Shown here: piece after piece, positions 1 through 6,030 of the stretch | Position numbering within the stretch: position 1 is the first letter of the stretch | Layout: each line of letters starts with the position of its first letter | Source of the DNA: an uncultured Bacilli bacterium | GTDB lineage: Bacteria > Bacillota_I > Bacilli_A > RF39 > UBA660 | NCBI GenBank assembly: GCA_947589165.1 | Contig: CANQCH010000023.1 | Location: forward strand, 1-11,484 | Reading direction: 5' to 3' | DNA: 11,484 nucleotides | Position numbers and translations under genes: made by a program | Notes under the pieces: model-generated | The model's database searches: none | Told to the model about the DNA's origin: nothing | What the model saw: the letters and a program-made list of their open reading frames with translations, nothing else

Positions 1-76
1 AATAGGTAGACGCACAGGACTTAAAATCCTGCGGGTGTAATAGCCCGTGCCGGTTCAAGTCCGGCCTTGGGCACCA
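1..76 (+). tRNA. tRNA-Leu (anticodon UAA), 5' end outside the window
   Basis: The anticodon arm is clear: a 5-bp stem (15-19 with 27-31) closes a 7-base loop with anticodon TAA at 22-24. A long variable arm follows (GGG...CCC pairing around 33-47), as expected of a class II leucine tRNA. The T arm has loop TTCAAGT flanked by CCGG pairs. The acceptor strand ends in an encoded CCA at 74-76. The 5' acceptor strand and part of the D arm lie before the window. The 3' end is the attachment target of the element to its right. Confidence 0.95.
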
Positions 77-118
77 ATGAAAAAAATAACTCTCATATTT
101 TGGGAGTTTTTTCATTAT
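65..118 (+). repeat. attL-like direct repeat: tRNA-Leu 3' end plus terminator
   Basis: The first 22 bases, from CCTTGGGCACCAATG through the A-run, are identical to the copy at 3668-3727. The hairpin CTCTCA-TATTT-TGGGAG, a T-run and CATTAT also recur. The copies differ only in A/T-run lengths and one or two bases before the stem. A repeated tRNA 3' end of this type is the usual signature of tyrosine-recombinase integration into a tRNA gene. The offset between copies is 3603 bp. Confidence 0.85.
80..112. terminator. Bidirectional intrinsic terminator after tRNA-Leu
   Basis: An 8-bp stem (88-95 with 101-108, one G-T wobble) around loop TATTT is followed by six T on the + strand and preceded by seven A, which is a T-run on the - strand. 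It can stop tRNA-Leu transcription rightward and the leftward XRE-regulator transcript. Confidence 0.8.
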
Positions 119-423
119 TAAAAGCGTTTTACCCCTTATTTACCCCTTAATTTTATCTCTCATTTACAAAATCATTTAATGCTGATACGGTTTTTTCGTT
201 CTTTTTTATCTAGAATTATCCATAATATTATGTTTAAAAATATTTATCCTAAATTGATAACTAATTGGTGTAATGACAATACAACAGCAATATGTCTCTT
301 TGATCCATAATATATGAAAATAAATCATATCCACTAAATAAAGAATTGTTTTAATTAAAAAATGCTTTGTAAAACAGATTACTATTCGTGTTAGTAAGAT
401 AAATAACAATTAGAAAGATTTTT
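119..423. other. Non-coding left end of the element
   Basis: About 300 bases without a credible gene. Apart from the inner repeat at 127-150 I see only AT-rich sequence. A leftward open frame at 206-409 lacks a Shine-Dalgarno sequence and any recognisable protein feature, and I do not annotate it. If the element once carried an integrase, this end next to the tRNA repeat is where it would normally sit. Confidence 0.6.
127..150 (+). repeat. Inner direct repeat, left copy (putative integrase arm site)
   Basis: Two tandem units of the form TTACCCCTTA(T/A) matching 3556-3579 in 22 of 24 positions, in the same orientation. The copy lies about 50 bases inside the left tRNA repeat. Placement at both ends, just inside the core repeats, suggests arm-type binding sites for a tyrosine recombinase. 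That role is inferred from position and pairing only. Confidence 0.5.
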
Positions 424-864
424 TTACTTTTCTCTACCACATAGCCAATCTAAAGCTACATTATATTTTTTACAAATTTGGTATGCGAAAGCACTTAAAA
501 TTAAAGTTTTACCTGTTTCATAAGCAGAAATAGTAGAAGATGTCGTATTAAGTTCACTAGCTAATTTTCTTAATGTTAAATTGTTAACTTCCCTTATCTT
601 TTTGATTCTTAATCCTATTTCTTTTTTATTTAATTCTTTTAAATAATTTATATTATTGTAGGTTATTGATTTTGATAACTTAAAAATATAATCCATTGAA
701 ACTTTATAATAGTTACAAAGTGTATTTAAATGCTTTAATGGAATTGTATTAGTACCTTTTTCCCATAATGAATAAGTTTGTTGTGTTACACCTAATATTT
801 TGGCAACATCTTTTTGAAATAAATCATTGTACTCGCGTAGCTCATATAGTTTATTTTCGTTCAT
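424..864 (-). CDS. Two-domain XRE-family (Cro/CI-type) transcriptional regulator
   Basis: This 146-residue protein consists almost entirely of two helix-turn-helix XRE domains. The first spans about residues 4-60, with the recognition region around QKDVAKILGVTQQTYSLWEKG. The second spans about 82-143, around LRKLASELNTTSSTISAYETG. Each ends with the helical tail typical of the HTH_3 family (YYKVSMDYI and KYNVALDWL). Most XRE regulators have a single HTH plus a dimerisation or sensor domain, so a bare tandem pair is less usual; one chain could contact both half-sites of an operator. The start is supported by GGAG eight bases upstream. It is divergent from the large surface-protein gene across about 118 bases, the usual layout for a repressor controlling itself and its neighbour. 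Family assignment is firm; the target is inferred. Confidence 0.9.
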   Translation of the reverse strand: MNENKLYELREYNDLFQKDVAKILGVTQQTYSLWEKGTNTIPLKHLNTLCNYYKVSMDYIFKLSKSITYNNINYLKELNKKEIGLRIKKIREVNNLTLRKLASELNTTSSTISAYETGKTLILSAFAYQICKKYNVALDWLCGREK

Positions 865-939
865 AATGCATCTCCAAGTATAATTTTCACATTAAAAATA
901 AAATTTCGTGATTATCTACAAGAAAATACGAGCAAGATG

Positions 940-948
940 TGTTATAAT
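940..948 (+). promoter_or_regulatory. Extended -10 promoter of the surface-protein gene
   Basis: TGTTATAAT at 940-948 is a perfect extended -10 (TG-N-TATAAT). No convincing -35 is visible, as often with extended -10 promoters. Transcription would begin near 955, downstream of the alternative ATG at 908, which supports starting translation at 983 after AGGTGG (967-972). The divergent regulator has only a weak -10-like TATACT (877-882, minus strand), so an operator for the XRE protein would plausibly lie between 877 and 955. Confidence 0.6.
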
Positions 949-982
949 ATATTTAATAGGAAAAATAGGTGGTTTGATATAT

Positions 983-3502
983 ATGAAAAGAAAAGTTACT
1001 TTAATAATTTTAGGCATTTTAATAATTTTATTAGGTACTTTTAGATTTAGTTTTGCTTATATGAAAAATAAAATACAAGAAGGTGAAAATACTAACATTA
1101 GTATAAATACTTGTGCTAAAATTCAATTAAAAGATAATGGTAATTCAATAAATTTAGAAAATACATATCCTATGGACGATAGTATGGGTTTAGAAACGGA
1201 ACCATACGAATTTACAATAACTAGTACTTGCGAAATTTCCGTGGGATTTAACTTATATATAACCAGCACCATTGATAGTACTATTGAAGATAAATACATC
1301 AAATTTGCTATTAAAGACGAAAATAATGCAATAATAGTAACAAATGTTTTAAGTAGTACTGATAATGCTCAAAATGATTTTAATGAAGAAGAAACAAAAC
1401 AATTAGATATAGGTGTAAAAGGAACACATAAAAACATTTATAAAGTATATAGCGATAGAGTTACTTACAGTGAAATAAAAAAGTATTATCTATATTTATG
1501 GATAGATAGCAGTGCTACAATGGAAACGGTACCAATGGGAAGCAGTTTTAAAGCTGGAGTATCACTAAAAACCGATAATGGAACGGAAAAACACCCATAT
1601 ATAATAAATACAATTGAAGATCTAGTAAATTTAAGTAATAGTGTTAATTCAGGAAAAAGTTACGAAAATGAATATATTGTTTTAACAAAGGATTTAGATT
1701 TTAAAAATCCCAATAGTTATGAAGACGCAGAAAGAACCGATTATGGCGATATAAATGGAAATAAAAATGGTACTGAAGGCTTATTAAAAGAACTAACAAG
1801 TGGAAGTGGATTTGTACCTATAGGAAATAGTATGACTAATTCATTCAAAGGTAATTTTGATGGTAATAATAAAACAATAGATCATTTATATATTAACAAT
1901 ACTAAGTTTGGTTTTGTTATAGGCTTATTTGGCGATATAAAAGATTCTACTATTTCAAATTTAATTGTGAGAGGAGAAATAGTTAGTAATGTAAGATCTG
2001 TTAGAAGTGGAGTTATTGGACGAGCATCAGGAACAAATAAAGTAAATAATGTTATTAATTATGTAAATGTAAGTAGTGAACAAAATGAATGGGAAGTAAG
2101 TGGAATAGTAGGAGCAAATTTTGATACTTTAGAAATAACAAATGTCAAAAATTATGGCAAATTAAGTGGGGGAAGAAATACGGGAGGAATTATTGGATAT
2201 AATAAAGGGACAATAACTTTAAAAAATGCTGAAAATTATGGTGAAATTACTAATTCAACAGCTGCAATGATTGGCGGAATTATTGGAGCTAATTACAATG
2301 TTACTAATGATAATAATTATAATGGTGTTTTAAATATAGAAAATGTCCATAATTATGGCAAAATAACAAATAATTATAATGGTGATGAAACAAATTTTAT
2401 TGGTGGTTTAGTAGGATTTACTTCAGGTCCCCTTGATATAAAAAATGGTACAAACAATGGAAATGTTACTATGAACAACAATAGCTCTAACAATGTATTT
2501 GAAGGTGGTATAGTTGGAGAGAGTATAAATACAACAATTTTTGATAATGTTGTTAATAATGGAAATATAACTATTACCCATAATGGAAGACATTTTGTTG
2601 GCGGATTAATTGGTTGTATTAGTAGTGGTTTCTATGCAACTATACATAATTCGAAAAATATAGGTACGACTATAAATTCAAATTTTTATCCTGGTAATGC
2701 AAGTCAACAAATACTTGGTGGATTAATTGGTTATAATCAAGGCAAAACAATAATTGATAATTCTTTTAATAACACTGATATTAATGGTGGGAATTCTTTA
2801 GGTGGTATAGTAGGTACTAATGGTGATAAAGGAGAAATAATCATAGATCATTGCTATAATAATGGGAATTTAACAACCGCTGTTACAATAGGATTAGGTA
2901 GTCTATCAGGTATAGGAGGAATACTTGGAGAAAGTAGATTTGGCACAAAGTCATATATTTTTAATAGTTATAATGACGGAAATTTATTATATACAGGTAC
3001 AACATCAACCAATATAAATATAGGAGGAATACTAGGTAAATTTGTGGCAAGTGTTAATGGAATAACAACAAATTATATTTTAAATAGTTATAATTTAGGT
3101 GACATAGCTAAAACTAATTCAAATACAGTTGTTAATGGAATATATGATGAATATTACAATCAAAATTTTTTAAATAAAATAGTTTTAAATAATGTATACA
3201 ATGCAGGTAAATTAACAGGAACTCCCAAATATGGAATAGGACCAACAATAAATAATGATAATGAGATAAAAAATAGTTATTATTTAAATGATACAGGAGT
3301 AATGGGTAGTGATAAAGAAGATATAGGTATTCCTAAAACAGAAAGTAAATTAAAAGAATTAACGAATACTCTAAATAGTAATATAGAAGAATTAAAACAA
3401 ATAACCATAAAAGATCTACAAACAACTTTTTCAGATTATGAACTTACATTTAGTAAATGGCAACTGGGAAGTAATGGTTATCCGGTATTAGAATATAAAT
3501 AA
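983..3502 (+). CDS. Large secreted surface protein with GLUG-type beta-helix repeats
   Basis: An 839-residue protein starting at ATG 983 (AGGTGG ten bases upstream); an in-frame ATG at 908 precedes the promoter and is unlikely. Residues 4-26 form a hydrophobic signal or anchor segment (LIILGILIILLG). Residues about 35-205 form a domain with two cysteines (C44, C83) and the pattern YPMDDSMGLETEPYEFTIT before C83. It resembles the TasA/camelysin-like N-terminal domains of exported Gram-positive proteins. From about residue 207 (KHPYIINTIEDLVNLSN, then FVPIGN and FKGNFDGNNKTIDHLYI) the sequence is typical of GLUG-repeat proteins. About eleven GGI(I/V/L)G-type turns lie between nucleotides 2008 and 3040, many preceded by N-Y-G-x-(I/L). 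Repeats of this kind usually form a parallel beta-helix. The C-terminus ends KWQLGSNGYPVLEYK, with no LPXTG or C-terminal membrane anchor. A role as an adhesin or surface-layer protein is likely but inferred. Confidence 0.8.
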   Translation: MKRKVTLIILGILIILLGTFRFSFAYMKNKIQEGENTNISINTCAKIQLKDNGNSINLENTYPMDDSMGLETEPYEFTITSTCEISVGFNLYITSTIDSTIEDKYIKFAIKDENNAIIVTNVLSSTDNAQNDFNEEETKQLDIGVKGTHKNIYKVYSDRVTYSEIKKYYLYLWIDSSATMETVPMGSSFKAGVSLKTDNGTEKHPYIINTIEDLVNLSNSVNSGKSYENEYIVLTKDLDFKNPNSYEDAERTDYGDINGNKNGTEGLLKELTSGSGFVPIGNSMTNSFKGNFDGNNKTIDHLYINNTKFGFVIGLFGDIKDSTISNLIVRGEIVSNVRSVRSGVIGRASGTNKVNNVINYVNVSSEQNEWEVSGIVGANFDTLEITNVKNYGKLSGGRNTGGIIGYNKGTITLKNAENYGEITNSTAAMIGGIIGANYNVTNDNNYNGVLNIENVHNYGKITNNYNGDETNFIGGLVGFTSGPLDIKNGTNNGNVTMNNNSSNNVFEGGIVGESINTTIFDNVVNNGNITITHNGRHFVGGLIGCISSGFYATIHNSKNIGTTINSNFYPGNASQQILGGLIGYNQGKTIIDNSFNNTDINGGNSLGGIVGTNGDKGEIIIDHCYNNGNLTTAVTIGLGSLSGIGGILGESRFGTKSYIFNSYNDGNLLYTGTTSTNINIGGILGKFVASVNGITTNYILNSYNLGDIAKTNSNTVVNGIYDEYYNQNFLNKIVLNNVYNAGKLTGTPKYGIGPTINNDNEIKNSYYLNDTGVMGSDKEDIGIPKTESKLKELTNTLNSNIEELKQITIKDLQTTFSDYELTFSKWQLGSNGYPVLEYK

Positions 3503-3555
3503 TTATATTAAAAAGCAAAAAATATATGATACAAATTAATTTAACAATTACAAAT

Positions 3556-3579
3556 TTTTACTCCTTATTTACCTCTTAA
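3556..3579 (+). repeat. Inner direct repeat, right copy (putative integrase arm site)
   Basis: Same orientation as the copy at 127-150, with two C-to-T differences (TTACTCCTTA then TTACCTCTTA). It lies about 90 bases inside the right tRNA repeat. Its second half continues into sequence resembling the 3' end of the phospholipase-like gene at 3736-3763. The intergenic stretch 3503-3667 otherwise holds no gene and no clear terminator for the surface-protein gene. Confidence 0.5.
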
Positions 3580-3667
3580 AATTTTAAATTTTACTAATTT
3601 AAAAAAGCCCGAAAATACGTCAAATTAAACTTTATTAAAAATTTATAAACTATAAGTATAATCTCTA

Positions 3668-3727
3668 CCTTGGGCACCAATGAAAAAAAAAAAAAAGCTC
3701 TCATATTTTGGGAGTTTTTTTCATTAT
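3668..3727 (+). repeat. attR-like direct repeat of tRNA-Leu 3' end and terminator
   Basis: This copy matches 65-118 from CCTTGGGCACCAATG through the hairpin to CATTAT. The A-run has grown to 14 (3683-3696) against 7 in the left copy. No other tRNA sequence precedes it, so it is a 3' remnant of the tRNA, not a second gene. Confidence 0.85.
3683..3721. terminator. Bidirectional intrinsic terminator in the right repeat
   Basis: Stem CTCTCA (3698-3703) pairs with TGGGAG (3709-3714) around TATTT and extends by A-T pairing of the flanking runs. It has T-runs on both strands: seven on plus, fourteen on minus. It ends the leftward S1/phospholipase-like operon, whose last stop codon is 16 bases away. 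Confidence 0.8.
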
Positions 3728-3736
3728 ATAATAACT

Positions 3737-4360
3737 TTACCTCTTAAAATCTTTTACTAATTTGCTAAAACCCTTAATAGTTTTTGTCATTAATTTATCT
3801 AAGTCTTTTTCTTGATAAAATAAATAATTATTATGAACTAAGTTCGTTTCTTTCAAAAACTCTTGAACCATTTGCAAATCATTTTTCGTTATTTTGATTT
3901 CAGCAATATTTTTTAATTTAGCTAAAGTGGTATCAATGTGGGTAATAGTTAAAGTATTATATTTAAAATTACTATTATAGCTATTAAAATCATGATGTTT
4001 AATCTCTTTTAATTTAATCGCTGATTTTTTCTTAACATCCGTCTTTTTTACTCTCCCATAATAATCTTGATTCCAAACATAATCGGTATACAAATGAAGT
4101 AAGTAACCCCAATATAGTGGATCATTATGCTTTAACTCTTGAACGTATTTTTTATAAAAATGTTTATAAGTAGGTTCTACTTGATTTTTAAAATGTGTTA
4201 CGTCATGAGGAATAAAGGTAGCAACGTTTGTTACTAAGTGATTATTGTTAATATCCGGTATGATATTACCGAGTAAAAATAATTCTTGATCCTCATTCGA
4301 AAATTGTAAATATTTATTAACTCTTGTGCCTAATTCTAGATGGGTTTTCCAATTTGGCAT
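3737..4360 (-). CDS. Zinc-dependent phospholipase C-like protein
   Basis: A 207-residue soluble protein whose N-terminal half matches the zinc-dependent phospholipase C / S1-P1 nuclease-like family (Pfam PF00882). W4 and H7 sit in PNWKTHLELG; D36 follows in LLGNIIPD; H52 and H56 lie in PHDVTH; H89 and D93 lie in GYLLHLYTD. These correspond in order to the Trp/His/Asp metal ligands of the family. There is no signal peptide, unlike secreted Clostridium or Bacillus phospholipases, so it is probably a cytoplasmic family member of unknown substrate. The C-terminal third is lysine-rich and unassigned. The start is supported by AAAGGA ten bases upstream, directly abutting the stop codon of the S1-domain gene. 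The two are probably co-transcribed and coupled. Fold is fairly sure; activity is not. Confidence 0.7.
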   Translation of the reverse strand: MPNWKTHLELGTRVNKYLQFSNEDQELFLLGNIIPDINNNHLVTNVATFIPHDVTHFKNQVEPTYKHFYKKYVQELKHNDPLYWGYLLHLYTDYVWNQDYYGRVKKTDVKKKSAIKLKEIKHHDFNSYNSNFKYNTLTITHIDTTLAKLKNIAEIKITKNDLQMVQEFLKETNLVHNNYLFYQEKDLDKLMTKTIKGFSKLVKDFKR

Positions 4361-4376
4361 ACTGCGTCAGTCCTTT

Positions 4377-4721
4377 TTATTCTTTATTTATTTTTTCTTG
4401 AATCCATTCGTCTAACTTATTTTTTAACGGCAAAAAACCTAAGCGTGATTCCGGAATCTCCCCTGGAGCTATAGTCGTCTTATAGTTAATATTTTTAATT
4501 GATAACTTTAATTGTAATTTTACTTCATCAACATCTAAAACTTGGCAATATATAACTTCCCCCATCGTAATATAATCACCTATATTACTGACAAAATCAT
4601 TAGAAATCTCGGAAATATGAATTAAGCCATTGTAGGAATCATCGACATGAACAAAAACACCATATTTGGTAATTCCCGATACCTTGGCTTTAATAATGTC
4701 ACCAATTTTATATTCCGCCAT
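4377..4721 (-). CDS. yugI: S1 RNA-binding domain protein (general stress protein 13 / YugI-like)
   Basis: A 114-residue protein. Residues 3-75 form one S1 domain (OB fold): KIGDIIKAKVSGITKYGVFV, then GLIHISEIS, and finally LDVDEVKLQLKLSIK, the standard strand order. A short C-terminal extension (PESRLGFLPLKNKLDEWI) matches the layout of Bacillus GSP13/YugI, a ribosome-associated general stress protein. It probably binds RNA or the ribosome. The start is fixed by GAAGGAG five bases before ATG. It is first gene of a leftward operon with the phospholipase-like gene and has a consensus-like promoter just upstream. Domain is certain; the symbol is by family resemblance. Confidence 0.88.
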   Translation of the reverse strand: MAEYKIGDIIKAKVSGITKYGVFVHVDDSYNGLIHISEISNDFVSNIGDYITMGEVIYCQVLDVDEVKLQLKLSIKNINYKTTIAPGEIPESRLGFLPLKNKLDEWIQEKINKE

Positions 4722-4739
4722 ATAGTCTCCTTCAATTTA

Positions 4740-4768
4740 AGTATAGCAAAAATGATGGCGTTTCTCAA
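4740..4768 (-). promoter_or_regulatory. Sigma-A-type promoter of the S1-domain operon
   Basis: On the minus strand TTGAGA (4763-4768), a 17-base spacer and TATACT (4740-4745). The implied leader is only about 12 bases and contains the Shine-Dalgarno sequence. Confidence 0.8.
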
Positions 4769-4788
4769 CTTCACAGCCAGATAAATGC

Positions 4789-4817
4789 TTGTAACTTTAC
4801 ATCTTTAAAGCTATAAT
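4789..4817 (+). promoter_or_regulatory. Sigma-A-type promoter of the NifU-like gene
   Basis: TTGTAA (4789-4794), a 17-base spacer and TATAAT (4812-4817). The leader before ATG 4835 would be about 11 bases, with GGTGAT as a weak ribosome site. It is back-to-back with the leftward promoter at 4740-4768. Confidence 0.8.
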
Positions 4818-4834
4818 AAAAATGGTGATAAAAA

Positions 4835-5077
4835 ATGGCAGAAAAAGATAATGTGGAAACTAAAATAATTGAAATGATTGAAAAGATGCGGCCTTATTTA
4901 AATATGGATGGTGGCGATATTGTTTATATAAAATATGAAGATAATTATGTTTATGTAAAAATGACGGGAGCTTGTAGTAATTGTGCTTTTCAAGATAATA
5001 CCGTTAATGAAGGCCTTTTACAAATGTTTCAAAGTGAAGTACCAGAAATTAAAGGTATAATTAATGTAGATTTATAA
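4835..5077 (+). CDS. yutI: NifU C-terminal-domain Fe-S cluster scaffold protein (YutI-like)
   Basis: An 80-residue protein equal to a single NifU C-terminal (Nfu) domain. It has an amphipathic start, then RPYLNMDGGDIVYI and the cluster-binding motif GACSNCAF with C47 and C50. The ending IKGIINVDL matches the family's last strand. Nfu domains dimerise to hold one [4Fe-4S] cluster between the CxxC pairs and pass it to apo-proteins. The length matches stand-alone Bacillus YutI. Its 3' end overlaps the stop codon of the convergent YutH-like gene by 17 bases, and no terminator is visible between them, so the transcripts overlap. A ferredoxin further right is a possible client, but nothing here shows that. 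Confidence 0.93.
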   Translation: MAEKDNVETKIIEMIEKMRPYLNMDGGDIVYIKYEDNYVYVKMTGACSNCAFQDNTVNEGLLQMFQSEVPEIKGIINVDL

Positions 5078-5990
5078 GCCAATCAATTTTGGCAATCGGG
5101 GCATACTTGGTTATTTCAAAATAAGCCTTTTTTAAAAATTGTTCATAAGCATCTACTTTGGCAATGATGGGAATTAATTCGTTCTCATCTTTTTCTTTAT
5201 TCATAATTTCTTCATATATATCAAAGTAATATGACGGATATAATAGTCGGGCATAAAGCATACTATAATTATAAAAAGTTAAAGGATTGGTTCTTAGATA
5301 TAATTTTAATTCTTCTAAAGGATCTAAATCACTGGTGGCAAAAAACAAAGCTTTTAAATATTCGGCAATATCACGAACTTCTAAATCAAAAATAAAAGCT
5401 AACGGATTTAAATAATTTAATTTAATATTAGGATAAAAAATGCGGCGATGGGCTAAAACAATTTTATCATTAACTGTTTTAGTTACGGTTTCATTTATTT
5501 TATTAACATAGCTAATCGCATTTTCGGCGAGTCCAATATAATAACTTAGACTTTCAATAACCGTATATTTTTGTTTCCCGAGTTCCCGAATCTGATATTC
5601 AAAATAATCAACTTTGGCACTCCATAAAGCACCCCAGTTATTACGATACAATTTACTTTGATTAAAGGCTAAAATTAATTTTTTATTCATTTCACTAATA
5701 TCGATAATGTCATATTGTTCACTTAAATTACTGACGGCAAATAAAATATAGTTATATTCGCCTACTTTAGTTAATACTTGGTTATCTTTATTAAGCATTA
5801 TTTCGTGACAGGCAATACCTTTTTCCCGCATATTTTGGGCACAAAGTAAAATATCATCTAATTCTTCTGGTAACCGGTTATAATAGACAAAAAAGTAATC
5901 CTGATTATGATAAAAAAAATGATATTTACCATCTTTTTCTTCAATATCATCCACATCAATATTGTAAAAAAAATGTATTGTCTCTTTCAT
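5061..5990 (-). CDS. yutH: YutH/CotS-family kinase-like protein with degenerate active site
   Basis: A 309-residue soluble protein. The C-terminal part resembles spore-coat-associated CotS/YutH proteins of the aminoglycoside-phosphotransferase fold. FDLEVRDIAEYLK (201-213) corresponds to the conserved FDLPxRDLRK-type segment. The preceding AHRRIF (180-185) sits where active kinases have H-x-D, and LNPLAF sits where they have the metal-binding IDxD. Both catalytic aspartates therefore appear lost, suggesting a pseudokinase. The mid-region (NNWGALWSAKVDYFEYQI) fits the helical lobe before the catalytic loop. Synteny supports the call: YutI, YutD and YunB homologues are neighbours here as in Bacillus subtilis. 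No Shine-Dalgarno precedes ATG 5990. A TATAAT at 5996-6001 (minus) would give an almost leaderless mRNA, and a 15-bp inverted repeat encloses the start. Family confidence is moderate. Confidence 0.55.
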   Translation of the reverse strand: MKETIHFFYNIDVDDIEEKDGKYHFFYHNQDYFFVYYNRLPEELDDILLCAQNMREKGIACHEIMLNKDNQVLTKVGEYNYILFAVSNLSEQYDIIDISEMNKKLILAFNQSKLYRNNWGALWSAKVDYFEYQIRELGKQKYTVIESLSYYIGLAENAISYVNKINETVTKTVNDKIVLAHRRIFYPNIKLNYLNPLAFIFDLEVRDIAEYLKALFFATSDLDPLEELKLYLRTNPLTFYNYSMLYARLLYPSYYFDIYEEIMNKEKDENELIPIIAKVDAYEQFLKKAYFEITKYAPIAKIDWLINLH

Positions 5991-6020
5991 ACTAAATTAT
6001 ATAAAAGACAATACATTTTT
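5969..6020. repeat. 15-bp perfect inverted repeat enclosing the yutH-like start codon
   Basis: Arms AAAAATGTATTGTCT (5969-5983) and AGACAATACATTTTT (6006-6020) are perfect complements separated by 22 bases. The spacer contains the start codon (5988-5990) and TATAAT (5996-6001, minus). On the minus strand the second arm runs into eight or more T, so it resembles a terminator of the Pro/Ala-rich gene that ends at 6031, while its 3' arm lies in codons 3-7 of the next gene. It could act as terminator, attenuator, start-codon-sequestering hairpin or operator. Confidence 0.7.
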
Positions 6021-6030
6021 ATAACTTAAA

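Larger units (their letters stand above)
65..3727. mobile_element. Integrase-less element inserted in the tRNA-Leu 3' end (about 3.6 kb)
   Basis: The segment is bounded by direct repeats of the tRNA-Leu 3' end and terminator. It holds only two genes: a double-XRE regulator and a divergent large secreted GLUG-repeat protein. A near-perfect inner direct repeat lies inside each boundary (127-150 and 3556-3579) and resembles paired integrase arm sites. No integrase, excisionase, relaxase, transposase or phage structural gene is present in any frame. It is therefore either a non-autonomous element mobilised by an integrase elsewhere, or a decayed prophage/ICE that kept its cargo. CpG is scarce: by hand count about 7 in 2521-3520 against about 23 in 5041-6040, which fits foreign origin. 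The outline is solid; current mobility is unproven. Confidence 0.75.

Noticed and set aside
206..409. Leftward 67-codon open frame in the left end of the element
   Set aside because: No ribosome site, no recognisable domain, biased to Ile/Phe/Tyr as expected of chance frames in AT-rich DNA.
908..982. Upstream ATG extending the surface protein by 25 codons
   Set aside because: It lies upstream of the extended -10 at 940-948 and has no ribosome site, whereas ATG 983 follows AGGTGG and begins a proper signal sequence.
1980..3060. CRISPR-like or tandem DNA repeats in the surface-protein gene
   Set aside because: The repetition is at protein level (GGIIG and NYG motifs with irregular spacing of about 80-120 bases), with no constant DNA repeat and spacer pattern.
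77..3667. Classification as prophage or ICE
   Set aside because: No integrase, structural, lysis, replication or conjugation gene is visible; only outline and cargo support an integrative element.
3668..3679. Possible second tRNA gene at the right repeat
   Set aside because: Only the last 12 bases of the tRNA (CCTTGGGCACCA) are present; no anticodon or T arm precedes them.
3683..3696. Run of 14 A as a possible phase-variation tract
   Set aside because: It lies between a tRNA remnant and a terminator stem, outside any reading frame and not in a promoter spacer, so length change would have no obvious switching effect.
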